DNA of 13,674 nt from MAG-120531 sp029242825 (GTDB lineage Bacteria; Bacteroidota; Bacteroidia; Flavobacteriales; Flavobacteriaceae), in NCBI GenBank assembly GCA_029242825.1, contig JAQWTF010000034.1, positions 1-13,674 of the forward strand, given 5' to 3'. Position 1 is the first letter of the stretch, and every line of letters starts with the position of its first letter. The notes below the pieces were generated by a model. The model ran no database searches, had not been told where the DNA came from, and saw nothing but the letters and a program-made list of their open reading frames with translations. Below are positions 7,645 to 13,674 of this stretch, one piece after another. The position numbers were made by a program, and so were the translations under genes.

Positions 7645-7683
7645 ACTTGAAAGTTGTAATTGAAAGTTGTACTTGAAGTTTGT
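7645..7683. repeat. Three tandem copies of a 13-bp repeat
   Basis: Three head-to-tail 13-bp units fill the gap between the terminator and the fumC stop codon: ACTTGAAAGTTGT (7645-7657), AATTGAAAGTTGT (7658-7670) and ACTTGAAGTTTGT (7671-7683). Unit 2 differs from unit 1 at one base, and unit 3 differs at two. They are noncoding, just beyond the fumC TAA. No function is known to me; replication slippage is the simplest origin. Confidence 0.85.
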
Positions 7684-7685
7684 GC

Positions 7686-9080
7686 TTACAAACCGCCAAC
7701 CATATCTTCAGGTTTAACCCATTGGTCATATTCCTCAGGAGTTACATACCCTAAATTAACCGCTTCTTCTTTAAGTGTTGTTCCATTTTGGTGGGCTGTA
7801 TTAGCGATCTCTGCAGCTTTATAGTAGCCTATTTTAGTATTTAAAGCAGTCACTAACATCAGTGAGTTATGGAGCATTTTCTCAATGACTGGGTGGTTTG
7901 GCTCAATTCCTTGAGCACAGTGGTCGTTAAAAGATACACAGGCGTCTCCCAATAACTGGGCAGACATTAAAATATTAGCAGCCATCAGCGGCTTAAATAC
8001 ATTTAATTCATAATGTCCTTGGGTACCTCCAATAGTGATGGCAACGTCGTTACCCATCACTTGAGCACATACCATTGTTAGGGCTTCTGCTTGAGTAGGA
8101 TTCACTTTACCAGGCATAATAGAACTTCCAGGTTCATTGGCAGGGATAATAATTTCTCCTATTCCAGATCTAGGGCCTGAAGCTAGTAATCGAATGTCGT
8201 TGGCTATCTTGTTAAGTGAAACAGCCAATTGCTTTAAAGCACCGTGACTTTCAACGATGGCGTCATGTGCGGCTAATGCCTCAAATTTGTTTTCTGCAGT
8301 AATGAATGGCATTCCAGTGAAAGAGGCCATGTATTTAGCCACCAACACATCGTAGCCTTTTGGAGTGTTTAGCCCCGTTCCAACAGCAGTACCCCCTAAG
8401 GCCATTTCAGACAAATGGGGCAAGGTATTTCTCAATGCCTTTAAGCCGTGGTTTAGTTGAGAAACATAACCAGAAAATTCTTGGCCAAGGGTAAGTGGAG
8501 TAGCGTCCATTAAATGGGTGCGTCCAATCTTAACCACATCTTTAAACGCCTTTGATTTTTTTTCTAAAGTATCTCTGAGTTTTTCTACTCCAGGAATAGT
8601 AAGTGCAACAATTTTCTTATAGGCAGCTATATGCATGCCTGTAGGAAAGGTATCATTAGATGATTGGGATTTGTTTACGTCGTCATTGGGTTGAATCACC
8701 TTATCTCCTTCACCAATCTTCCCTCCAGCCAATTCTTGAGCCCTATTGGCAATCACTTCATTGACATTCATATTACTTTGTGTCCCAGAACCAGTCTGCC
8801 ATATAACCAATGGAAATTGATCGTCGTGCTTTCCAGCAAGAATTTCATCACATACAGCTGCTATAAGATCCCTTTTTTCAGCACTTAAGACACCTAAGTC
8901 GCAATTTGCATATGCAGCGGCCTTTTTAAGATAAGCAAAGCCATATATAATATCTAAAGGCATAGATGCTGCTGCACCAATTTTAAAATTATTTCTAGAG
9001 CGTTCCGTTTGTGCGCCCCAGTATTTGTCTGCGGGAACCTCTACGTTTCCCATAGTGTCTTTCTCTATTCTAAAGCTCAT
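7686..9080 (-). CDS. fumC: Class II fumarate hydratase (fumarase C)
   Basis: A 464-aa protein, close to the 467 aa of E. coli FumC. It interconverts fumarate and L-malate in the TCA cycle as a cytoplasmic homotetramer without an iron-sulfur cluster. The fumarase/aspartase superfamily motifs are all present: GSGTQSNMN (97-105), SSNDTFPT (140-147), GRTHLMDATP (186-195, catalytic-site His189, E. coli His188) and the mobile-loop signature GSSIMPGKVNP (318-328, with Ser319 matching the E. coli catalytic serine). TQSNMNVNEVIANRA and the DATP segment point to fumarase rather than aspartase, adenylosuccinate lyase or argininosuccinate lyase. ATG 9080 gives the usual N-terminus MSFRIEKDTMG. It appears monocistronic, transcribed from its own promoter in the 9081-9227 divergent region. 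Confidence 0.96.
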   Translation of the reverse strand: MSFRIEKDTMGNVEVPADKYWGAQTERSRNNFKIGAAASMPLDIIYGFAYLKKAAAYANCDLGVLSAEKRDLIAAVCDEILAGKHDDQFPLVIWQTGSGTQSNMNVNEVIANRAQELAGGKIGEGDKVIQPNDDVNKSQSSNDTFPTGMHIAAYKKIVALTIPGVEKLRDTLEKKSKAFKDVVKIGRTHLMDATPLTLGQEFSGYVSQLNHGLKALRNTLPHLSEMALGGTAVGTGLNTPKGYDVLVAKYMASFTGMPFITAENKFEALAAHDAIVESHGALKQLAVSLNKIANDIRLLASGPRSGIGEIIIPANEPGSSIMPGKVNPTQAEALTMVCAQVMGNDVAITIGGTQGHYELNVFKPLMAANILMSAQLLGDACVSFNDHCAQGIEPNHPVIEKMLHNSLMLVTALNTKIGYYKAAEIANTAHQNGTTLKEEAVNLGYVTPEEYDQWVKPEDMVGGL

Positions 9081-9127
9081 ATTACTAGGTTGTTGGTGTG
9101 ATAAATAATAAAATTGTTTTCAGCTAA

Positions 9128-9135
9128 CAAAGGTA
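9128..9135 (-). promoter_or_regulatory. Bacteroidota-type -7 element for fumC
   Basis: Read on the minus strand, TACCTTTG matches TAnnTTTG exactly and lies 47 nt upstream of the fumC ATG. No good TTG occurs at the -33 distance (the best is ATGG), so the upstream half is weak. The leader between it and the start is A/T-rich with no Shine-Dalgarno sequence. Confidence 0.5.
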
Positions 9136-9174
9136 CACTACCTGCTTCTTTTTTGCCATTTTTTTTAGTTCAGA

Positions 9175-9207
9175 TTTGTGAGAATTGTAAAATCTAACCT
9201 ATCTTTG
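9175..9207 (+). promoter_or_regulatory. Bacteroidota-type promoter for the 56-aa membrane protein
   Basis: TTTG at 9175-9178 and TATCTTTG at 9200-9207 are separated by 21 nt, matching both halves of the Bacteroidota consensus (TTTG, a spacer of about 19-22, TAnnTTTG). The -7 element ends 20 nt before the ATG at 9228, so the transcript leader would be only about 10-16 nt. This is the best promoter match in the window. Confidence 0.65.
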
Positions 9208-9227
9208 TGATGTAAAATTTATATCAC

Positions 9228-9398
9228 ATGTTTGAGTTTGACCAATATCTAGGATTTATCGCTTTTTTAACCATTTTAACCATTGGTTTTTGGTTGATGA
9301 TTTTTTTATTGACTTTTGTTATTCCTTATTGGTTGGGCGGGTCTCTTTTAGAATTTTTAAAAGAGAAGCGTGATGCTAAAAAATCCAAAACGGACTAA
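9228..9398 (+). CDS. Small single-pass membrane protein (56 aa), function unknown
   Basis: The ORF from ATG 9228 to TAA 9396-9398 encodes 56 residues. The N-terminus is short and acidic (MFEFDQY). It is followed by a very hydrophobic stretch at about 8-38 (from LGFIAFLTIL to FVIPYWLGG) and a charged tail, LLEFLKEKRDAKKSKTD. One long or two closely packed helices are possible; the basic tail suggests a cytoplasmic C-terminus. I do not recognise the family. A full promoter lies immediately upstream and an intrinsic terminator immediately downstream, so this is a complete one-gene transcription unit. That is the main reason for calling it a real gene despite its size. It is divergent from fumC, with 147 nt between the start codons. 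Confidence 0.75.
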   Translation: MFEFDQYLGFIAFLTILTIGFWLMIFLLTFVIPYWLGGSLLEFLKEKRDAKKSKTD

Positions 9399-9417
9399 CT
9401 GACTTATTACTATATAT

Positions 9418-9446
9418 AAAAAAGCACCTCTAGAGGTGCTTTTTTT
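9418..9446. terminator. Bidirectional intrinsic terminator
   Basis: A perfect 12-bp stem (9418-9429 with 9434-9445, core AGCACCT/AGGTGCT) has a CTAG loop. Six A precede the GC core and seven T follow it. It lies 19 nt after the 56-aa gene and 53 nt beyond the end of the convergent outer-membrane receptor gene, so it can end both transcripts. Confidence 0.9.
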
Positions 9447-9498
9447 GTTTGTGATATTTTGTACCTCCAGGGAAATTAATTCCTCTTAGAAAACAATT

Positions 9499-12021
9499 TT
9501 AAGGGGTGCCTTGAAATTCCATATCACCACCCATATCTCCTTGACCACCTCTTGAACGATCTCTACTAAAATTTTTCTTTTGATTAAACCTATAGGCAAA
9601 GGTTAGATTTATTTGTCTTTGTCTCCATTGGAATTCACTGTCAGAAAACACATTAGGCGTTCTAATCTCACTCATTCTTTTTCTAGAGTTAAACAAATCG
9701 CTCACGTTTAAAGAGAGGGTCCCTTTGTCTTTTAAAATTTCTTTACTAAAGGCTAAATTAGCACTTAACATTCCTTTGTTTCGGCTTTGCGCATCTCTGG
9801 ATGGGCCCATATAAAATGCATTAGACTGAAAATCAATTGCATAGGGTAATACTACTTTGGCGCTCAATCTGGTAAACCAACTAAAATTATCTGCGTCAAA
9901 ATCCTGCGTGATCGTTTCAGCATTACTGTTTACATAAGTGTAGTCTCCTCTAAGGGCCCTTTGAAACATATTGACATTCCAAGTGAAACGCCAATTTCTC
10001 TTTGGAGTATAGGTAGTGGTAAATTCCATTCCCACTCTTTTTTCATTAGCCAAATTAATAGGTCTAGAAAGAATAATGGGTACCGTTACTGGATTAGATA
10101 AGTCATTTGGGTTTTCAATAGTCACAACATCTCCTGTCTCTTGTCTAATGTATTGAAATACACCGGTAGAATGATTAAAATACCCGGAAGTTGTGAAGGT
10201 GAGTTTATCTAGCCTGGTAATGTATCCCAAATCAAAGGCATTGGTAAAGGTGGGGTCTAGATCTGCATTTCCCTGTCTGAGGTTGGTGTTACTAGATCTA
10301 GATACAAAAGGATTAATAAACCTGTTTCTTGGCCGTCTAAGTCTTCTGCTGAAACTTAAAGTAAGTTGGGTATTTTCACCCGTTTCATAGCCTAAAAACA
10401 CCGATGGAAACCAATTGACATAGGTTTTGTTCTGAAGGTCATTCGTTTCTATAAGGTTTACATCTATATTGGAGTACTCCATTCTCAGTCCAGTGAGTAA
10501 GCTAAAAGAGTCCCATTTGGAGCCTAATTGTGTGTAAGCAGCCTGAACATATTCTTTGTAGAATAAGGTGTTACTAAAATTTGGATCTGAAATAAAATTA
10601 CCTGAGGTGTTTTCTACACTAAAGTCAAAAGCAGTCGTAAACTCATTGAAAGTTCCTCTGTATCCCAGTTCAAATTGTGATTGATTTTCACTACCAAAAG
10701 GCAGTACGTAATCTATCTGAAACAATTGGTTTTTTTGATTTTCAGTGGTAATTGTTTGTTCTGAAGGTAAAAAAGAGTTGTCCTGAAGAATGGTTTCAGA
10801 AATATCGGTGTCTTCTACCTCGTCACCAGTGGAATATTGATAATCTGCTGTTAAGATATGACCGTCTTTTTTAAATTTCTTTTGAAAATTCATGGAATAC
10901 TGAAAATTGTCATCCGTTTGACTTTCTTGACTAATTCGCTCTCTAGATAAACTCAAGATGCGTTCTGCATTATAATTGTTAAAGTCCACCTCCGTTCTAG
11001 TTCCTCCTGTAGAATTTCGAAAGACTATTGAATTGGTAATACTCGTATTTTCATCAATGAAAAACTCTAGCCCTAAGTTGGTGTTAAAGTTATTGTTATT
11101 CCTTTTATACAGTCTTTTTTCATCCTGAAAACTCAAGGTTTGACCATTCTGATCAAAGTTCTCTTGATTGTTAAACCCATTCCCAGGTCCTTCATTGTTT
11201 CTAAAGGTAGTGGTGGTAAAAAGGTTAAATTTATCCCTTCTTAAATTTAGATTTAAAGTACCCGCATTGTTTTTTGGCGTTCCTACAGTGGCATTTAAAG
11301 CCCCGTTAAGACCCACTGTTTTATTTTGTTTAAGTACAATATTTAATATTCCAGCGGTTCCTTCCGCGTCATATCTAGCAGATGGATTTGTAATCACTTC
11401 TACTTTTTGAATGGCGTCTGCCGGTAATTGTTGTAAGGCGTCTGGACTCAATCCAGAAAGTGCTGAAGGCTTTCCATTGATCAAGATTCTTACACTACTG
11501 TTTCCTCTTAAACTAATGTTTCCTTCTACGTCTACAGATACAGAGGGTACATTGTCTAAAACATCGGTTACCGAACCTCCTTTAACAGTAAGGTCTTGTC
11601 CTACGTTGTATACTTTTTTGTCTAACCTAAGCTCAACAGTAGTTCGTTCTGCAACTAATTCTACTTCATCTAACTGCGACACATCTAATCCAATAGATAT
11701 GGTGCCTAAGTCTGTATTTTCTAATAAACTTTGATTGGAAAGCGAGTAGGTTTTGTAGGAAATATATTCAATACTAAGGTTGTATTTACCAGCTTTTGCT
11801 TCCACAGAGAACAATCCCTTTTCATCTGTGATTCCACCGGTTACTTGTGTAGGATTTTCTACAGATTGCAAAACAAGCGTTGCGTATTCTAATGGCTCGC
11901 CGGTGTCTTTGTCTAATACTTTACCTGAAACAGTAATGGTTTTATTTGAAGAAGGATTGGCTTGAGACCAAGCAATTGTAGTACTAATAAATAATAGTAG
12001 GAATAGGGAGTAATGTTTCAT
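9499..12021 (-). CDS. TonB-dependent-receptor-like outer-membrane beta-barrel protein
   Basis: An 840-aa protein. Signal peptide at 1-19 (MKHYSLFLLLFISTTIAWS|Q). A CarboxypepD_reg-like domain covers about 28-112 (VSGKVLDKDTGEPLEYATLVL, then ITDEKGLFSVEAKAGKY). A TonB plug-like domain spans about 125-235 (GGSVTDVLDNVPSVSVD, ISLRGNSSVRILINGKPSAL, IQKVEVITNPSARYDAEG). The rest is a beta barrel of many aromatic strands, ending near LTFAYRFNQKK. This layout fits the Bacteroidota outer-membrane beta-barrel family (PF14905-like) rather than SusC: there is no SusD partner and it is shorter than typical SusC. I see no obvious TonB box, and the ligand is unknown. After the last strand there is a Gly/Met/Asp-rich tail (821-840, with GGQGDMGGDMEF), which is odd because barrels normally end at the last strand. 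Its ATG overlaps the upstream gene's stop (TAATG), implying coupled translation. Confidence 0.9.
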   Translation of the reverse strand: MKHYSLFLLLFISTTIAWSQANPSSNKTITVSGKVLDKDTGEPLEYATLVLQSVENPTQVTGGITDEKGLFSVEAKAGKYNLSIEYISYKTYSLSNQSLLENTDLGTISIGLDVSQLDEVELVAERTTVELRLDKKVYNVGQDLTVKGGSVTDVLDNVPSVSVDVEGNISLRGNSSVRILINGKPSALSGLSPDALQQLPADAIQKVEVITNPSARYDAEGTAGILNIVLKQNKTVGLNGALNATVGTPKNNAGTLNLNLRRDKFNLFTTTTFRNNEGPGNGFNNQENFDQNGQTLSFQDEKRLYKRNNNNFNTNLGLEFFIDENTSITNSIVFRNSTGGTRTEVDFNNYNAERILSLSRERISQESQTDDNFQYSMNFQKKFKKDGHILTADYQYSTGDEVEDTDISETILQDNSFLPSEQTITTENQKNQLFQIDYVLPFGSENQSQFELGYRGTFNEFTTAFDFSVENTSGNFISDPNFSNTLFYKEYVQAAYTQLGSKWDSFSLLTGLRMEYSNIDVNLIETNDLQNKTYVNWFPSVFLGYETGENTQLTLSFSRRLRRPRNRFINPFVSRSSNTNLRQGNADLDPTFTNAFDLGYITRLDKLTFTTSGYFNHSTGVFQYIRQETGDVVTIENPNDLSNPVTVPIILSRPINLANEKRVGMEFTTTYTPKRNWRFTWNVNMFQRALRGDYTYVNSNAETITQDFDADNFSWFTRLSAKVVLPYAIDFQSNAFYMGPSRDAQSRNKGMLSANLAFSKEILKDKGTLSLNVSDLFNSRKRMSEIRTPNVFSDSEFQWRQRQINLTFAYRFNQKKNFSRDRSRGGQGDMGGDMEFQGTP

Positions 12022-12497
12022 TAAGATTTATTTTTCTTTCGTTTTTTCTTCTTTTTTTTGGTTTTCTTGAAACCTTCCTCTTGTAGGGCTATGAAAGCGT
12101 CATACTTCTCAGCAGGTAAACCAGATTTCAGTGCCTCTTCTTGTTCCTTGTCAATTTTTTCTACCGCAGCCCTTATTTGGTCTACATCCGTTAGTTTAAG
12201 CAGTTGTAATTCAATTCTCTTTTGTACCGAATTAACCAGAATGGTTCTCAAAACAGCTACTTCAAATGCACTGAGATCTAAAGCCTCTTTAAAAGCGTCC
12301 ATCTGAAGGTCTACAATTTGCTCAGCTGTAAGGTTTTCTGGTTTTTCTTGCCTTTGTGGCGCTTGAGGAGCTAGAGATTGTCTCCTGCCGGTTTGAGGAT
12401 TTCTACCCATTCCCATGCCTCCCATGCCAAATTGCGCAAAGGTTTCAGTACTCAATGAAGTGAGTAAAATCAATAAGAGAAATTTAATAGCTTTCAT
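12021..12497 (-). CDS. Small exported helical protein with Met/Gly-rich N-terminus and poly-lysine C-terminus
   Basis: A 158-aa protein. Signal peptide at 1-21 (MKAIKFLLLILLTSLSTETFA|Q). The mature N-terminus FGMGGMGMG (23-31) is Met/Gly-rich and is followed by a Pro/Gln/Arg linker to about 55. Residues 56-143 are predicted helical and begin with LTAEQ (56-60), reminiscent of the LTxxQ motif of Spy/CpxP-type periplasmic helical proteins. KLTDVDQIRAAVEKIDKEQEEAL could form a second hairpin arm. The last 15 residues are almost all lysine (144-157: 11 Lys and 1 Arg of 14). I do not recognise a named family, and the Spy-like reading is tentative. Its stop overlaps the start of the outer-membrane barrel gene by 1 nt, so the two are almost certainly made together. 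It starts 71 nt after prfB, with no clear terminator between. Confidence 0.8.
   Translation of the reverse strand: MKAIKFLLLILLTSLSTETFAQFGMGGMGMGRNPQTGRRQSLAPQAPQRQEKPENLTAEQIVDLQMDAFKEALDLSAFEVAVLRTILVNSVQKRIELQLLKLTDVDQIRAAVEKIDKEQEEALKSGLPAEKYDAFIALQEEGFKKTKKKKKKRKKNKS
12024..12066 (-). promoter_or_regulatory. A-rich coding tract just upstream of the coupled receptor start
   Basis: On the transcribed minus strand this segment is almost pure purine, with runs of eight A (12052-12059) and six A (12042-12047). It encodes the poly-lysine tail and ends directly at the TAATG junction that starts the outer-membrane barrel gene. Bacteroidota commonly initiate translation from A-rich rather than Shine-Dalgarno leaders, so the tract may double as the initiation region of the downstream gene. 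That dual role is an inference. Confidence 0.35.
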
Positions 12498-12568
12498 AGT
12501 GATTGTTGTTAGATTTTAATATTTGGCTTTGGTTTAGTCTCTAAAAGTTAAAGGTTTGTTAAAACAAT

Positions 12569-13670
12569 TTAATCTGTTTCCTCGTTTTGTCCCATAAGCA
12601 TTAAAAACCCTTTCAGAAAAGGATCTAAATGGCCATCTAAAACAGCGTCTACATCTCCAGTTTCTGTGCCGGACCTTACGTCTTTTACTAATTTATAAGG
12701 GTGAAGCACATAATTTCTAATCTGAGACCCCCATTCAATTTTCATTTTGGAAGATTCAATCTCAGACCTAGCTTCCTGCCTTTTTCTTAGCTCAATTTCA
12801 TACAACTGAGATTTGAGGAGTTTCATAGCATTTTCCCTATTGTCTAATTGAGAACGGGTTTCCGAATTGTGAATAATAATTCCAGTAGGGTGGTGGGTTA
12901 GGATCACCTTAGTTTCTACTTTGTTGACATTCTGACCACCTGCACCTCCAGACCTAGCAAAGGCCCAAGAAATGTCTGCAGGGTTAATGACAATTTCAAT
13001 AGTGTCGTCAATAAGCGGATACACATACACAGAGGCAAAAGAAGTGTGTCTCTTCGCATTGCTGTCAAAAGGAGAAATACGGACCAACCTATGAACCCCA
13101 TTCTCTCCTTTAAGCCAACCAAAAGCAAAATCGCCTTCAATCCCTAGGGTAACCGTCTTAACTCCAGCAACATCTCCCTCTTGATAATTGAGTTCTTTAA
13201 TTTTAAACCCTGCTTTTTGGCTCCACATCATATACATACGCATGAGCATGGCAGCCCAGTCACAACTTTCTGTTCCACCAGCACCAGCGGTAATCTGTAG
13301 GACAGCAGAGAGGTTGTCTCCCTCTTCAGAAAGCATATTTCTGAATTCCAAGTCTTCTAAAACATCCAATGTGTTTTGATAGGCTGTCTTAAGTTCTTCT
13401 TCAGTAATTTCACCAGCATCTGCAAATTCCATCATCACAGCCAAGTCTTCAATGAGTGAATTGGCTTTTTCATAGCCTTGTACCCAAATTTTCTTTGATT
13501 GTATGAATTTGAGGTGTGCTTGTGCTTTTTGTGGTTGGTCCCAAAAGTCAGGTGCGAGGGTTTTTTCTTCCTCGTTCTCAATTTCAATGCGCTTGGCATC
13601 TACGTCAAAGATACCTCCTTAACGCACCAAGGCGATCTAAAAGATCTTTGTATTGATCTGTAGTGAGCAT
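12569..13670 (-). CDS. prfB: Peptide chain release factor 2, with programmed +1 frameshift
   Basis: The gene begins at ATG 13670, reads 21 codons (MLTTDQYKDLLDRLGALRRYL) to CTT followed by an in-frame TGA (13607-13605). It continues in the +1 frame from GAC at 13606 to the TAA at 12569-12571. The joined product is 366 aa (E. coli RF2 365 aa). It recognises UGA/UAA stop codons and releases the peptide on the ribosome. Residues SPF (199-201, stop-codon recognition) and GGQ (244-246, peptidyl-tRNA hydrolysis, within GGAGGQNVN) are intact, as is the helical domain 1 with GAGGTES. A reading that ignores the shift would start at an internal codon near 13444 and lose about 75 residues. Autoregulation through RF2 level is established for this type of site. 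The start is only 4 nt from the window edge, so its promoter is not visible. Confidence 0.95.
13604..13619 (-). promoter_or_regulatory. prfB: Programmed +1 frameshift site of prfB
   Basis: On the minus strand the site reads AGGAGG, TAT, CTT, TGA, C. The Shine-Dalgarno-like AGGAGG (13619-13614) lies 3 nt before the slippery CTT (13610-13608), which is followed by the UGA stop (13607-13605) and C. This is the classical RF2 autoregulatory arrangement (E. coli AGGGGGTATCTTTGAC): low RF2 leaves UGA undecoded, the tRNA slips one base and full-length RF2 is made. Confidence 0.95.
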
Positions 13671-13674
13671 AGTA

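Noticed and set aside
11168..11965. Open frames on the plus strand (up to 107 codons) opposite the outer-membrane barrel gene
   Set aside because: They lie entirely antisense to a well-supported gene, have no domain logic and no promoter or leader, and are expected by chance opposite a long coding region.
12543..12550. Minus-strand TAACTTTT as a -7 element for the poly-lysine protein
   Set aside because: It mismatches the last consensus base, and the nearest TTG is only 14 nt upstream, too close for a -33 element. Read-through from prfB is equally possible.
12569..13444. A truncated or broken prfB beginning at an internal codon
   Set aside because: The missing N-terminus is present in another frame, joined by an exact RF2 frameshift signal, so the gene is intact.
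1..13674. CRISPR array, transposase, phage genes, toxin-antitoxin or defence system, tRNA or rRNA
   Set aside because: I looked for regular direct repeats, transposase-like proteins, terminal inverted repeats and tRNA-like cloverleaf sequences and saw none. The gene content is consistent with core chromosome.

Overview
This window looks like an ordinary stretch of a low-GC marine-type Flavobacteriaceae (Bacteroidota) chromosome. The evidence is protein style: a CarboxypepD_reg-like domain on an outer-membrane barrel, a flavobacterial-type EttA, and A-rich leaders without Shine-Dalgarno sequences. Bacteroidota-type promoter elements (TAnnTTTG, with TTTG upstream) also precede several genes. 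I see no insertion sequence, prophage, CRISPR array, tRNA, rRNA or defence island. All gene calls were made by reading; no database search was run.

Layout, left to right. (1) 1-464 (+) is the 3' end of an M24-type metallopeptidase. (2) 579-2204 (-) is a biotin-dependent acyl-CoA carboxylase carboxyltransferase subunit, most like methylcrotonyl-CoA carboxylase beta. (3) 2309-3274 (+) is a Gfo/Idh/MocA oxidoreductase. (4) 3366-3542 (+) is a 58-aa membrane protein 17 nt upstream of ettA (3560-5251, +), which ends at a strong bidirectional hairpin terminator. (5) 6597-5363 (-) is a likely two-gene unit: a GNAT acetyltransferase, then a secreted metallo-beta-lactamase-fold protein. (6) 6712-7593 (+) is a membrane-anchored coiled-coil protein, again followed by a strong terminator. 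(7) 7686-9080 (-) is class II fumarase FumC. Its promoter region is shared divergently with a 56-aa membrane protein (9228-9398, +) that has the best promoter in the window. (8) 12497-9499 (-) is a translationally coupled pair: a small exported helical protein with a Met/Gly-rich N-terminus and a poly-lysine C-terminus, then an 840-aa TonB-receptor-like outer-membrane barrel. (9) 13670-12569 (-) is prfB (release factor 2), with an intact programmed +1 frameshift site near its start.

The genes are mostly unrelated housekeeping functions (translation, TCA cycle, acyl-CoA metabolism) in short transcription units. Three of the convergent junctions are closed by long perfect hairpins with A tracts before and T tracts after. 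The two units whose members probably act together are the small membrane protein with ettA (context only) and the poly-lysine protein with the outer-membrane barrel (TAATG stop/start overlap).

I did not find a convincing undescribed system. The items most worth a second look are the poly-lysine protein and its coupled barrel, the two tiny membrane proteins, and the SD-like frameshift stimulator in prfB, in a phylum that rarely uses Shine-Dalgarno pairing for initiation.
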